From: an uncultured Ilumatobacter sp.
GTDB lineage: Bacteria; Actinomycetota; Acidimicrobiia; Acidimicrobiales; Ilumatobacteraceae
NCBI GenBank assembly: GCA_937919625.1
Contig: CALFRK010000002.1
Location: 21,366-85,365 of the forward strand
Direction: 5' to 3'
DNA: 64,000 bases
Positions 20,816-30,000 of the stretch are shown piece by piece (positions within the stretch are counted from its first letter, which is position 1; each line of letters begins with the position of its first letter). A program made the position numbers and the translations under genes. The notes beneath the pieces were generated by a model that ran no database searches, was not told the DNA's origin, and saw only the letters and a list, made by a program, of their open reading frames with translations.

Positions 20816-21784
20816 ATGAGACGCCTGCGGATCGGGCTGATGATCGGTTTCCTTGTTGCCGTCTCGTCGTGCGCGTCTGGCGATCAATCGGCGACTACGT
20901 CAACGGTGACCGCTTTGTCGTCTTCGCCCACTACTCAGCCAATACCGACCACGACCAGCGAGCCGGGTGTCACGACCATCGCTTCGACCACGACCCCGCA
21001 GCCGACCATGCCGGCCGTCACGACCACGACGACAACACCGCCGACCTCCACGACGGCGCCAAGCCTCACCGACATCAAGGTCTACTTTCTACGCGACGAG
21101 CGGCTCGTGATCGCCCACCGCCTCGTGCCTGGCCCTGCCGTTCTGCGTGGCGCGCTCACCGAGTTGCTCGTCGGCCCAACCGCTGCCGAACGGGCCGACG
21201 GACTGATTTCGATCGTGCCCGAGGGCACCAAACTGCTCGACGTCAACCTGGCCGACGGCCTGGCCACGGTCGACCTGAGTTCCGAGTTTGAAAGCGGCGG
21301 TGGATCGTTGTCGATGATGGCCCGCATCGCTCAGGTCGTGTTCACCGCGACCCAGTTTGATGCCGCCGACAGCGCGCTGTTCATGCTGGAAGGTCAGCCG
21401 ATCGAGTTTCTCGGAGGTGAGGGCGTAATCCTCAACGAGCCGCTGGCACGGATGCACGTCGACCGGACCCTTTCGGGCAGCGTCATCATCGACACACCCG
21501 CCCACGACGCCAACGTGGGCAGCACCTTTACAGTCACCGGTGAGGGAGATGTCTTCGAGGCTCAGTTTCCGATCGAAGTCTGGGCAAACGGTGAGCAGAT
21601 CGGCGGTCTCTCACCGGTGACCGCTGGGGCATGGGGAACATGGGCGAGCTTCGAGGTGACGATCACCCTCGACGCCCCGGCCGGCCCGATCGAGTTGGTC
21701 GCCTACGATCCTGGCGGGTGCGGCACGGGACCCGATTGCCCACCGATCATCAAGACGGTTGTACCGCTCACATTCACAGGCTGA
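20816..21784 (+). CDS. GerMN-domain lipoprotein with Gmad2 Ig-like domain
   Basis: A 322-residue exported lipoprotein. It has a signal peptide with lipobox AVSSC (Cys ~19) and a Thr/Ser/Pro-rich linker to about residue 80. Then comes a GerMN domain (DIKVYFLRDERLV through LLDVNLADGLATVDLS), and a C-terminal Gmad2-like immunoglobulin domain (VIIDTPAHDANVGSTFTVTG). This architecture is common in spore and envelope lipoproteins of Gram-positive bacteria; its role here is unknown. A clear Shine-Dalgarno AGGAG precedes the ATG, unlike most genes here. The 197-bp gap upstream holds no gene I can see. Confidence 0.88.
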   Translation: MRRLRIGLMIGFLVAVSSCASGDQSATTSTVTALSSSPTTQPIPTTTSEPGVTTIASTTTPQPTMPAVTTTTTTPPTSTTAPSLTDIKVYFLRDERLVIAHRLVPGPAVLRGALTELLVGPTAAERADGLISIVPEGTKLLDVNLADGLATVDLSSEFESGGGSLSMMARIAQVVFTATQFDAADSALFMLEGQPIEFLGGEGVILNEPLARMHVDRTLSGSVIIDTPAHDANVGSTFTVTGEGDVFEAQFPIEVWANGEQIGGLSPVTAGAWGTWASFEVTITLDAPAGPIELVAYDPGGCGTGPDCPPIIKTVVPLTFTG

Positions 21785-21865
21785 CGTCGTGTCGTGTTCG
21801 GGCCGTCTCCAACGACGGGTGTGAGAGTGATGCGCTGTTACGAGTTTGGTGATCTCGACGCGTGA

Positions 21866-22918
21866 TCAGTAGCCGCCGGGCGGGTCTTCGGCCGTCAGCA
21901 GATATCTGGTTCCGACGAAGCTGGGCCCGTATCGCCCTGGTGCGAATGCAGCCGAAAGGGCAGCCTTGGCGCGCCAGCCCGTGCAGTGGCCGGGGGCAAC
22001 GATACGCGGGCGAACCAGCTCGGTCAGGTCTCGCACCGTGTCACCGATGCGCTGCTCCATCCCTGCGCCCGCTAGGTGATAACCGCCCAGCACGACGTCG
22101 ATCGGGTCGTCGGGAAAAAGTGTCATCGCTCCAAGACAGGCGTTCACGACACCTGCGTGCGAACACGCCGACAGCACCGACACGCCACGACCGCGCACCC
22201 GAGCGGCGAGGAATCGTTCGTCGAGGATAAGCGGGTCGGGCTCGCAGTTGTCGCCTCGGAAACTATGGTGCCCAACGAGACCGGTCTCGTACGTCGTGAC
22301 CCTGTCGATGAGGCCGCTCCCCACGAACAGACCGCCGATCGGGTGCGGCGCGGCGCTGGTGACGATTAGGCCGCCGGCGGCCTCGATCTCGGCCAAGGTT
22401 GGCTCAGGCGGCAGCAGTGCCATTGTCCCCGAGGGCAATAGCACACCGCGCTGGTCGGGTCGGTCGGGATGGAGATCCACCACGAGGGCGGCGAGTCCGG
22501 CGGTGGCGCGGGCGGCGCTGATCGCCTCGATCGCGACCGCCAGGCCGCCGCTGTGGTCCCAGTGCCAGTGCGACAGGAACAACACTTCGATCGCTGAGAG
22601 GTCGATGCCAAGCCGGTCGGCGTTGTCGAGCCAGACGTCACCGTACGGTCCGACATCGAACAAAACGGTTCGAGTTTCTGTACCGCTTCGCCCCGTGACA
22701 AGCACCGAAAGCCCATGACATGCAACGCAGAGTTGATCGAAAACACAGATGCCGGCGTGTCCTTGATATTCACGGCTCGGCACGATGCGGCCAAGCAAAG
22801 ACGCCACCTCGGGCACTTGGGCGACTCCGACATCGACGCTAGACAGCGTGTCGGTCTCGTTGTCGACCACCACCGTCAAAACCAGCTCGTCAAGGATCGG
22901 AATGTCGGCAGAATCCAT
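21866..22918 (-). CDS. MBL-fold metallo-hydrolase
   Basis: A 350-residue metallo-beta-lactamase-fold protein. The metal motif is SHWHWDHSGG (HxHxDH). Further ligands are expected in SACSHAGVVN and the C-terminal APGHCTGW. The long N-terminal part with CVACHGLSVLV fits the group annotated as 7,8-dihydropterin-6-methyl phosphate synthase-like. The true substrate is unknown. The ATG at 22918 has AAGGA 7 nt upstream. It is divergent from the SDR gene; a shared ACTATACT at about 22965-22972 contains a -10-like box on both strands. Confidence 0.87.
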   Translation of the reverse strand: MDSADIPILDELVLTVVVDNETDTLSSVDVGVAQVPEVASLLGRIVPSREYQGHAGICVFDQLCVACHGLSVLVTGRSGTETRTVLFDVGPYGDVWLDNADRLGIDLSAIEVLFLSHWHWDHSGGLAVAIEAISAARATAGLAALVVDLHPDRPDQRGVLLPSGTMALLPPEPTLAEIEAAGGLIVTSAAPHPIGGLFVGSGLIDRVTTYETGLVGHHSFRGDNCEPDPLILDERFLAARVRGRGVSVLSACSHAGVVNACLGAMTLFPDDPIDVVLGGYHLAGAGMEQRIGDTVRDLTELVRPRIVAPGHCTGWRAKAALSAAFAPGRYGPSFVGTRYLLTAEDPPGGY

Positions 22919-23060
22919 CGAATGATCCTTCCACAAGCTCACAAGGCACCATCGACGGCCGGCGACTATACTCGCCGCGCATACGAATTGCTACGGTGCG
23001 GACAGCCGGCGAGCGAGCAGTCGCCGGCGCAACCCGCCGAAGTAGAGGAGCAGTTGCCGT

Positions 23061-23942
23061 ATGGTCGAACTCGATGGTCGGGTAGCGATCGTGACGGGCG
23101 CCGGCCGCGGACTGGGGCGCGAACATGCGCTCTATCTCGCCTCGCAGGGTGCCAGGGTCGTGGTGAATGACATCGGGGTCGACAATGACGGAACCGGGGG
23201 CGATCGATCGCCCGCCGCCGATGTGGTCGCCGAGATTCGCCAAGCGGGCGGAACGGCGGTGACGAACTTCGACGACGTGTCGTCGTGGGAAGGCAGCAAG
23301 GCGATGGTCACGGCCGCGATCGTTGCCTATGGCGACCTTGACGTGTTGGTCAACAACGCCGGCATTCTACGCGACAGCACCCTGATCAAGATGAGTGAAG
23401 ACGACTTTGATGAGGTCATCAGAGTGCACCTGAAGGGTCATTTTGCTCCCACGAGATGGGCTGCCGTCCACTGGCGTGAACGGCACAAGGCCGGCGTCGT
23501 CCGGCGGCGCAACTTGGTCCACACCAGTTCGACCTCTGGCATCTACGCCAATCCGGGCCAGGCCAACTACGGACCTGCCAAGTCAGGAATCGTTACATTC
23601 AGCCAGATAGCAGCCAAAGAGCTGATCCGCTATGGCGTCGTGTCGAATTGTGTTGTGCCGGGGGCGCGTACTCGGCTCACACTTGCGTCCCCGGGTCTGA
23701 CCGAGATCATGGAACCGCCGGTCGATGGCTTCGACGAGTGGGACCCAGCCAACACCTCGCCGTTGGTTGCATACTTGGCCGGCGCGACGTGTCCGTTCAA
23801 CGGTGAAACGTTTTACGCGCAAGGCGGCACCGTCCGCCAACTGAAGTCGTGGACGCTGGTCGGCGATTCGATAGAGCATCCCGTGCGTTGGCGACTCGAC
23901 GAGCTCGACCAGGCGATGCGGGCGTTCGTTCAGCAGCACTGA
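23061..23942 (+). CDS. Short-chain dehydrogenase/reductase, hydroxyacyl-CoA type
   Basis: A 293-residue classical SDR. It has the cofactor motif TGAGRGLGREHALYLA, VVVNDIGVDNDG, NNAGILRD, and the active site SSTSGIYANPGQANYGPAKSG with Ser, Tyr and Lys in register. The insert after the second strand (DIGVDNDGTGGD) is typical of the (3R)-hydroxyacyl-CoA dehydrogenase part of multifunctional beta-oxidation enzymes. The start ATG has GAGGAG about 8 nt upstream. The neighbouring SCP2-like gene fits acyl-CoA or sterol metabolism. Confidence 0.9.
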   Translation: MVELDGRVAIVTGAGRGLGREHALYLASQGARVVVNDIGVDNDGTGGDRSPAADVVAEIRQAGGTAVTNFDDVSSWEGSKAMVTAAIVAYGDLDVLVNNAGILRDSTLIKMSEDDFDEVIRVHLKGHFAPTRWAAVHWRERHKAGVVRRRNLVHTSSTSGIYANPGQANYGPAKSGIVTFSQIAAKELIRYGVVSNCVVPGARTRLTLASPGLTEIMEPPVDGFDEWDPANTSPLVAYLAGATCPFNGETFYAQGGTVRQLKSWTLVGDSIEHPVRWRLDELDQAMRAFVQQH

Positions 23943-23969
23943 TACGGCCCGACTCGCGGCTACTCGGGG

Positions 23970-24374
23970 CTACTCGGTGATGGCCAGGATCTCCGCCGAT
24001 ACTTGTTCGGAGAACTCGTTTGCCGGCATCGACGTTTGCAGCGACATCAGCTTCATCATGTCGCCCTGAACCTTGATCTTTCCGGCCATGAACGACTGCA
24101 TCGCGATGGTCGGATCCTGGTCGACCATCATCGCCTTGGCGGTGGCGTAGTCGGTCGTCAAAACGGCATCTGGCTCTTCGAGTTGGCCGAGTTCGAGGTG
24201 GAACTCGCCGTCGCTGGTGTCGATGTAGGCGTTGATCGTTCCTTCGCCGAACGGCACTTCTGTGATGACCTGATTGATACGCACCGACACGTTGATCTCA
24301 GGGAGTTGGTCGTGATAGCGCCCACGAATCTCGTGAGCGGCGGCCATCCATTCCTCGGACAAGAACACGTGCAT
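23970..24374 (-). CDS. SCP2 sterol-carrier-domain protein
   Basis: A 134-residue single-domain SCP2 protein. It starts MHVFLSEEWMAAAHEIRGRY and carries the family's ligand-cavity strands and the C-terminal helix DPTIAMQSFMAGKIKVQGDMMKL. Such domains bind acyl-CoA or sterol-like lipids. The ATG at 24374 follows TACAGT (24382-24387) by 7 nt. It is convergent with the SDR gene. Confidence 0.88.
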   Translation of the reverse strand: MHVFLSEEWMAAAHEIRGRYHDQLPEINVSVRINQVITEVPFGEGTINAYIDTSDGEFHLELGQLEEPDAVLTTDYATAKAMMVDQDPTIAMQSFMAGKIKVQGDMMKLMSLQTSMPANEFSEQVSAEILAITE

Positions 24375-24416
24375 GGCCCGGACTGTACCGGTTTGCGGCG
24401 GGTGGCGGTGAGTACG

Positions 24417-25529
24417 TCAGGCCGACAGGAACATGCGAGCCGTGGTGATCGAGTCGAGGAATTCGGTGTCGATCTCGAACCCGAGCCCGGGAGCGGTCGG
24501 CACGGCGACGTGTCCGGCCTCGACGACAATCGGGTCGGTCACGATGTCGCGGGCGTAGAAACGGCTCGATGCGCTGATATCACCGGGAAGGGTGAACCCC
24601 GGCAGCGCCGCCAGCGCCGCATTGGCTGCTCGACCGATGCCCGTCTCGACCATTCCGCCACACCACACTGGGATGCCGCGGTCGACGCACAGGTCGTGGA
24701 TGCGGCGTGCCTCGAGGTAGCCACCGACCCGGCCATGTTTGATATTGATGATCTCGGCGGCCCCGAGCTCGATCGCGTCGGCGGCGGTCTGCAGCGAAAC
24801 GATCGATTCGTCGAGGCAGACCGGCGTGTTGGAAGCGGCGGCGAGCTGGGCATGCCCCAGGATGTCTTCCTCGTCCAGCGGTTGCTCGATCAGCAGTAGG
24901 TCGAATTCGTCGAGTCGACAGAGGTACTCGATGTCGGACCGGCCGTAGGCGGTGTTGGCATCGACCTGCAAGCCCATCTCTTGGCCGATCAACTCACGCA
25001 CAAGGCGCACTGGTTCGAGGTCCCAACCCGGCTCGATCTTGAGCTTGATGCGGGCATATCCATCATCGACATATGCCTGCACCTGGGCTAGCAGTTGGTC
25101 CAGCGAATCGAAGATGCCGACGCTGACTCCGCTTGGCACGCGGTCGCGGTCGCCACCGAAATAGGCGTGAAGGTTGGTGCCCTCGGCACGCAGCTGTGCA
25201 TCGAGCACGGCCATCTCCAGCGCCGCCTTCGACATCGGATGTCCGGAGAACCGTCGCAGCCGGTGTGCAACATCGGCGGCCTCGAGTTGGGTGCCGCCGG
25301 CGGTCAGCGCCGGCCAAAAGTGTTCGGTGATCGCGAGTTCGGCACCGTTCACGAACTCGGCCGAGTAGGCCGGCTCGCTCATGGCGACACATTCGCCCCA
25401 CCCGGTGCCCTGGTCAGTTGTGACGTGCAGCAGCAAGATGTCGCGGCGTGACTCGACGCCGAAGCTGGTGCGGAACGGCGTGACGAGGTCGATCGCGATC
25501 CGGCGGAGTTCGAGCTGTTGGAGCAGCAT
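24417..25529 (-). CDS. menC: o-succinylbenzoate synthase / N-succinylamino acid racemase
   Basis: Enolase-superfamily enzyme of 370 residues. The catalytic lysines are in RIKLKIEP, metal ligands in QVDANTAYG, LLIEQPL and CLDESI, and the second base in IINIKHGRVGG. It is the OSBS/NSAR subgroup, which either dehydrates SHCHC in menaquinone synthesis or racemises N-succinyl amino acids. The adjacent COG3375-type acyltransferase (25557-26267) is the usual neighbour of the racemase form, so NSAR activity is a serious possibility. The ATG at 25529 has AAGGA 8 nt upstream. Gene symbol menC is by family only. Confidence 0.88.
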   Translation of the reverse strand: MLLQQLELRRIAIDLVTPFRTSFGVESRRDILLLHVTTDQGTGWGECVAMSEPAYSAEFVNGAELAITEHFWPALTAGGTQLEAADVAHRLRRFSGHPMSKAALEMAVLDAQLRAEGTNLHAYFGGDRDRVPSGVSVGIFDSLDQLLAQVQAYVDDGYARIKLKIEPGWDLEPVRLVRELIGQEMGLQVDANTAYGRSDIEYLCRLDEFDLLLIEQPLDEEDILGHAQLAAASNTPVCLDESIVSLQTAADAIELGAAEIINIKHGRVGGYLEARRIHDLCVDRGIPVWCGGMVETGIGRAANAALAALPGFTLPGDISASSRFYARDIVTDPIVVEAGHVAVPTAPGLGFEIDTEFLDSITTARMFLSA

Positions 25530-25556
25530 GCAGCAATCCTTCAATTAGGGGTCCGG

Positions 25557-26267
25557 TCAGGCAGGGGTATCGATGATGTAGGCGCCCTCGCGGGTGAAGG
25601 CCGTGACTGTGCCACCGGCGTCGAACAACTCGGTGAACTGGCGGCGCACGTCGTGTCGCCACGCGATTGCTGAATTCGAGTCGGTGCGGCGCAGCACCAC
25701 AATGTCGTCCGGAGTTTCAATCAGGTGGCGCGTCGCCGAGGCGAGCGGTGCCGGTCGTGGTTCTGATTCGTCGGTCGACCAGGCGACGACCAGACGATCG
25801 GATTCGTCTTGGGCATTGATCGAATCGGTCATCTCGCCGTAGAAATCGACGAGGTAGTCGGCGATGTCAGCCTTCAACACCTCGATGTTGAACCAGGCGT
25901 TGCGGCGCACGAGCGGGTCGAAGGTCCAGGTGATCCATGGGATTCCACGCTCGGCGGCCCACTCGCGTTGGTGATTCTTCATCGAGCGGCCGACGCCGCT
26001 GTGCTGGACGCCCGGAAGGATGCCGGTGACATGGCTGTGGAGAGCCTCATCGCCGTGATGGCGGGCCAGAAACCCGAACGATGCGCCGACGATATTGCCT
26101 GAATCAAAGGCGCCGGCCACATAGCCGCCGGAGTGCGAAATTGCTCGCAATAGCTCGACGCCAACGATCGGGGTCACCGACCCCCACACCTGTTGGAAGA
26201 CGTTCACGATCGTGGCCATCTCGCCCGCCGTGTTTAGTGTTCGAATCTCAAGATTCGCTTCACCCAT
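25557..26267 (-). CDS. GNAT-fold acyltransferase, COG3375-like
   Basis: A 236-residue GNAT protein with the acyl-CoA binding segment GILPGVQHSGVGRSMKNHQREWA, then the characteristic ITWTFDPLVRRNAWFNIEVLKA. This is the group that in Geobacillus-type systems succinylates D-amino acids for N-succinylamino acid racemase. It ends 27 bp before the menC-like gene on the same strand, so an operon is likely. The ATG at 26267 follows TACCGT (26274-26279) by 6 nt: leaderless. Confidence 0.82.
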   Translation of the reverse strand: MGEANLEIRTLNTAGEMATIVNVFQQVWGSVTPIVGVELLRAISHSGGYVAGAFDSGNIVGASFGFLARHHGDEALHSHVTGILPGVQHSGVGRSMKNHQREWAAERGIPWITWTFDPLVRRNAWFNIEVLKADIADYLVDFYGEMTDSINAQDESDRLVVAWSTDESEPRPAPLASATRHLIETPDDIVVLRRTDSNSAIAWRHDVRRQFTELFDAGGTVTAFTREGAYIIDTPA

Positions 26268-26391
26268 GCCTGGACGGTACCCGGCCGGTGCCCGCAATAT
26301 CCCTGGCTGGCGGCCAACGCGACGTTCGACAGGTTGACGAGTCGTTCAATCGGGTGGGTCCTGCCGCTGACAGCGATAGGTATGAGCTTCT

Positions 26392-27957
26392 ATGGCGCAC
26401 GTCCTGGTCACCGAAGCTATTGCCGAAGGCGGTCTCGACCGCCTTCGCTCCGCAGGGCACACCGTCGATGTGCGGCTCGGACTCTCGCCCACCGAGTTGC
26501 TGGCTGTGATTGCAGGTGCCAATGCCCTGATCATCCGCTCGGCGACACACGTCGACGCCGAACTCTTGCATGCCGGGGTCGATCTCGTTGTGGTTGGCCG
26601 GGCCGGAATCGGGCTCGACAATGTTGATGTAGCGGCCGCCACTACCCGGGGTGTAATGGTGGTCAATGCTCCGCAGTCGAACATCATCTCGGCCGCCGAA
26701 CACACCATGGCTCTGCTGCTGGCTCAGGCCCGCAACGTCCCCCAGGCTCACGCCGCCCTCAAGCAGGGCCGCTGGGAACGAAGCGACTGGGAGGGTGTCG
26801 AACTCGCCGACAAGACGCTGGGCATAGTAGGGCTCGGCCGAATCGGCAAGCTCGTGGCCGATCGCGCCAAGGCCTTCCAGATGCGCCTAGTTGCTTACGA
26901 CCCCTTCGTTTCGGCTGACCGTGCGAAACAGATGGGGGTCGAGCTGATGCCGCTCGATCAGGTCGTCGCCGAATCCGACTTCCTCACGATCCATCTGCCC
27001 AAGACCAAGCAAACCACCGGGTTGATCAACCGTGACCTGCTGCTCAAAGCCAAGTCGAATCTGCGCGTCGTCAATGTCGCGCGGGGCGGCATCGTGTCCG
27101 AGGCCGACTTGGCCGAGTGCATCCGCGACGGCGTCATTGCCGGGGCGGCGCTCGACGTGTTCGATGTCGAGCCGACCACCGAGTCGCCGCTGTTCGAGTT
27201 GCCGTCGGTCGTCGTGACCCCGCACCTCGGGGCCTCAACACGTGAGGCACAGGACAAGGCTGGCGAGGCGATCGCCGACATGGTGCAGCTCGCCCTCGAT
27301 GGTGATTTTGTGCCGTGGGCAGTCAACGTCGACGCAGCCGAGGCGAACGAGACGATCCGTCCTTTTCTGCCGTTGGCCGAAACGCTCGGACGGCTGTACG
27401 GCTCGTTGCACGGCAGCGCCCCCGACTCGTTCGAGATGTGCTGCGAGGGTGACATCGCCCAGTACGACACCAGGATCCTCGGGCTGGCCGTGTTGAAGGG
27501 CTTCTTCAGCAGGATCAGCGAAGATCCCGTCAGCTACGTGAACGCACCGTCGATGGCGAAGGAAGCGGGCATCACGATGCGCGAGACCAACTGCATCAAC
27601 ACCGACGAGTACGTCAATCTGATCTCACTGCGGTGTGACGACCACAGCATCTCGGGCACGCTCGCCGGGCGCCGTCGCGAACAGCGCATCGTCGAAGTTG
27701 ACAATCACGGCTTTGACGTGCCGCCTACCGAACACATGCTGGTGATCTCCAACGACGACCGTCCCGGCGTGATCGGCACCGTCGGCGTGTTGCTCGGCGA
27801 TGCCGGTATCAACATCGCCGACATGGATGTGGGTCGCGTCGCCTCCCAGGGCACTGCCGTGATGCTGTTGGCCGTCACGGCCGAGGTGCCCAACGAGGTC
27901 ATCGAGGCGCTTCGCTCCGCCCCCGGTGTGCTCAGCGTCAAGGTCCTCCACAGCTAG
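26392..27957 (+). CDS. serA: D-3-phosphoglycerate dehydrogenase
   Basis: First enzyme of serine synthesis. The 521-residue protein is the long actinobacterial type: a catalytic and NAD-binding domain (GIVGLGRIGKLVADRAKAF, NVARGGIV, DVFDVEP), an intervening ASB domain (~320-450) and a C-terminal ACT domain (HMLVISNDDRPGVIGTVG) for feedback control by serine. The ATG at 26392 starts directly before the first strand. The stop codon is 2 bp from palindromic repeat R2. Confidence 0.95.
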   Translation: MAHVLVTEAIAEGGLDRLRSAGHTVDVRLGLSPTELLAVIAGANALIIRSATHVDAELLHAGVDLVVVGRAGIGLDNVDVAAATTRGVMVVNAPQSNIISAAEHTMALLLAQARNVPQAHAALKQGRWERSDWEGVELADKTLGIVGLGRIGKLVADRAKAFQMRLVAYDPFVSADRAKQMGVELMPLDQVVAESDFLTIHLPKTKQTTGLINRDLLLKAKSNLRVVNVARGGIVSEADLAECIRDGVIAGAALDVFDVEPTTESPLFELPSVVVTPHLGASTREAQDKAGEAIADMVQLALDGDFVPWAVNVDAAEANETIRPFLPLAETLGRLYGSLHGSAPDSFEMCCEGDIAQYDTRILGLAVLKGFFSRISEDPVSYVNAPSMAKEAGITMRETNCINTDEYVNLISLRCDDHSISGTLAGRRREQRIVEVDNHGFDVPPTEHMLVISNDDRPGVIGTVGVLLGDAGINIADMDVGRVASQGTAVMLLAVTAEVPNEVIEALRSAPGVLSVKVLHS

Positions 27958-27959
27958 CC

Positions 27960-27990
27960 GTTACCGCAGGTGCCAGGCACCTTTAGTAAC
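27960..27990. repeat. GGTGCC/GGCACC palindromic repeat R2
   Basis: A 31-bp palindrome: GTTAC arm, GGTGCC, GGCACC, GTAAC arm. It fills the 38-bp space between the convergent ends of serA and the PEP-mutase-like gene and could act as a two-way transcription stop. Same family as R1 and R3. Confidence 0.85.
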
Positions 27991-27995
27991 GCCTG

Positions 27996-28799
27996 CTACT
28001 GCAGGGTTGCTCGGTCGCTGGGTTGCAGGCGAGTGGAGAGGTAGGTGCTCGTGCCCGACTCGAGCAGTTCGCGGGCACCCACCATCAGCGCTCCGTATGC
28101 GGTGCTGGCGAGCGATCCGCCGGTCGAGACCCGCCGCCCGCCCGCTTCGCCGATCTCTGGCACCGACGGCCCTCCCGGCCACGCCAGCACGTTGACCGGC
28201 GCTGCAACGGCATCTACCACGGTGCGGATCTGCTCGGTCGTGGAGAGACCCGGGGCGTACACGCAGTCGGCCCCGGCGTCGCGATACGCAATTAGGCGGG
28301 CGATCGTGTCGTCGAGATCTGACACGCCATGGAGGAGATTCTCGGCGCGGGCCGTGAGCAGCATCCGTTCGCCGCTGACGTCGGCGGCGCTCGACGCTGC
28401 GGCCACACGTTCGGTTGCGACCTCGATCGGGTCGATGATTCCGGCAGGCCCGTTCCAGTCCTCGATCGAGCAGCCGGCGGCACCAGCCTCGTGCAGCAAG
28501 CCGACCGTCTCGGCCACGCCCTCGAGGTCCTCAGCGAAGCAACGTTCGCTATCGACGTTCAACGGAAGGTCGGTCGCCGCCGCCAGTTGCCGGACGTGTT
28601 CGACGAGCTCGTCAAGGGTCATGCCGTAGTCGTCGCGCCCTCGCGACCAGGCGAAGCCGGCGCTGGTGGTGGCGAGTGCTTCGAAGCCGGCGCCGGCCAG
28701 CAGCTTCGCCGATCCGACATCCCACGGATTCGGCATCACGAACACCTGCTGGCGGGCGTGCAACTCGAAGAATCGGGTGCGGCGTTCCGGTGGCGTCAT
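27996..28799 (-). CDS. Isocitrate lyase/PEP mutase family protein
   Basis: A 267-residue TIM-barrel protein of the ICL/PEPM superfamily: FVMPNPWDVGSAKLLAGAGFEALATTSAGFAWS at the N-terminus, DLPLNVDSERCF for the metal-side Asp region, and GAAGCSIEDWNG corresponding to the family's SIED-type loop. Members cleave or rearrange C-C or P-C bonds; the substrate here is unknown. The ATG at 28799 is favoured because the longer ORF start would be encoded by repeat copy C. It is probably downstream of pyrF in one transcript. Confidence 0.87.
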   Translation of the reverse strand: MTPPERRTRFFELHARQQVFVMPNPWDVGSAKLLAGAGFEALATTSAGFAWSRGRDDYGMTLDELVEHVRQLAAATDLPLNVDSERCFAEDLEGVAETVGLLHEAGAAGCSIEDWNGPAGIIDPIEVATERVAAASSAADVSGERMLLTARAENLLHGVSDLDDTIARLIAYRDAGADCVYAPGLSTTEQIRTVVDAVAAPVNVLAWPGGPSVPEIGEAGGRRVSTGGSLASTAYGALMVGARELLESGTSTYLSTRLQPSDRATLQ

Positions 28800-28816
28800 C
28801 CGCTCATCCTGCCACC

Positions 28817-28849
28817 AGTTGGGAGATGTGCCAGGCACAACTCCCAACT
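28817..28849. repeat. Minimal 33-bp copy C of the inverted-terminal repeat family
   Basis: Consists of little more than the two terminal arms back to back: AGTTGGGAGATGTGCC then the arm GGCACAACTCCCAACT. It looks like an internally deleted form of copies A, B and D. It sits 3 bp from the pyrF stop codon and 17 bp before the start of the PEP-mutase-like gene. Confidence 0.85.
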
Positions 28850-28852
28850 CGG

Positions 28853-29665
28853 TCACCAGCCGGGCGGGAGGCTGGCGAGTCGTGCTTCAAGGGCAGCTTG
28901 GCGGGCAGCTTCGGCAAAGTCGTTGCCGGTGCTGGCATAGATGATCGCTCGTGACGAACTGATCATCAGGCCGCGCCCATCGGCGGTGGTGCCGGCGCTG
29001 ACAGCGGCTTGCGGGTCGCCACCTTGAGCGCCGATCCCGGGAACCAGAATTGGGAGGTCACCGACTGTCGCCCGCACAGCCCGCAGCTCGTCGGGGAAGG
29101 TCGCTCCGACCACCAGCCCACATTCACCGTGCTGCGACCACTTGCCGGCGACCATTTCGGCCACTCGGATGTAGAGCGGTTGGCCGCCGGTGTCGAGCGA
29201 CTGCAGATCGTTGCCGCCAGGGTTGCTGGTTCGACACAGGGCGATCACGCCGCCGCCGTGAGCGAAGAACGGCGCCACCGAGTCGCCACCGAGATATGGA
29301 TTGACGGTGACGGCGTGGGCGCCGTAACGGCCAAACGCTTCTCTGGCGTAGTGTTCGGCGGTCGACCCGATGTCGCCACGTTTTGCGTCGAGGATCAGCG
29401 TGATGTCGGGGTAGGTGTCGAGGATGTAGTTGCACAACCGCTCGAGTGCGGCTTCTTCTCGTTGCGAGGCGAAGTAGGCGATCTGGGGCTTGAAGGCACA
29501 CACCAGATCGGCGGTGGCGTCGACGATCTCCTTACAGAACCGGTAGACCGCGTCGTGGCCGGTGCCGAACGCCTTGGGAAAGCGCTCTAGGTCGGGATCC
29601 AGACCGACACACAACAATGAGTTGGCGGTCGTCCAGGATCTGCTCAGTTGATCGTGAAAGCCCAC
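28853..29665 (-). CDS. pyrF: Orotidine 5'-phosphate decarboxylase
   Basis: Final step of UMP synthesis. The 270-residue product is the longer actinobacterial class-2 form: [17 protein letters not shown] at the N-terminus, the catalytic [18 protein letters not shown] and a phosphate-binding region [10 protein letters not shown]. The GTG at 29665 follows TACCGT (29673-29678) by 7 nt, a leaderless start. Other pyrimidine genes are not in the window. Confidence 0.94.
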   Translation of the reverse strand: MGFHDQLSRSWTTANSLLCVGLDPDLERFPKAFGTGHDAVYRFCKEIVDATADLVCAFKPQIAYFASQREEAALERLCNYILDTYPDITLILDAKRGDIGSTAEHYAREAFGRYGAHAVTVNPYLGGDSVAPFFAHGGGVIALCRTSNPGGNDLQSLDTGGQPLYIRVAEMVAGKWSQHGECGLVVGATFPDELRAVRATVGDLPILVPGIGAQGGDPQAAVSAGTTADGRGLMISSSRAIIYASTGNDFAEAARQAALEARLASLPPGW

Positions 29666-29754
29666 GTCACAGACGGTAGGTCACGTTGCCGCACACGAAC
29701 ACAACGTGCAGGTGTCGATTTCGTGAAGAACCGACGGCGGGCTGCATCTCTGGC

Positions 29755-29946
29755 CTAGTGCTCGAGCTCGATGGCGGCGGTTGGACACAGGTCAGCGGCT
29801 TCGCGGACCCGGTCGTGCAACGGCTCAGCAGGCTCTTCTTGAAGGATGTAGAGGTACCCGTCGCTGCGGACCTCAAAGACCTCCGGGCAGACCTGCATGC
29901 ACCCGCCCGTCGAACAACACATGTCGAAGTCGACCTTGACTTTCAC
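29755..29946 (-). CDS. Small ferredoxin
   Basis: A 63-residue Fe-S protein: MKVKVDFDMCCSTGGCMQVCP, then PEVFEV, and a C-terminal LCPTAAIELEH. Cys residues at about 10, 11, 16, 20 and 54 would bind one cluster. The fourth ligand position is CP near the C-terminus, as in P450-associated actinobacterial ferredoxins. The electron-transfer partner is not evident. It is followed by an 89-bp gap with no gene before pyrF. Confidence 0.88.
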   Translation of the reverse strand: MKVKVDFDMCCSTGGCMQVCPEVFEVRSDGYLYILQEEPAEPLHDRVREAADLCPTAAIELEH

Positions 29947-30000
29947 CGTATTTCCCTTGTCAGCAACATCGTGCGATGGGCTCCGGTACGAAGCTTCCGG

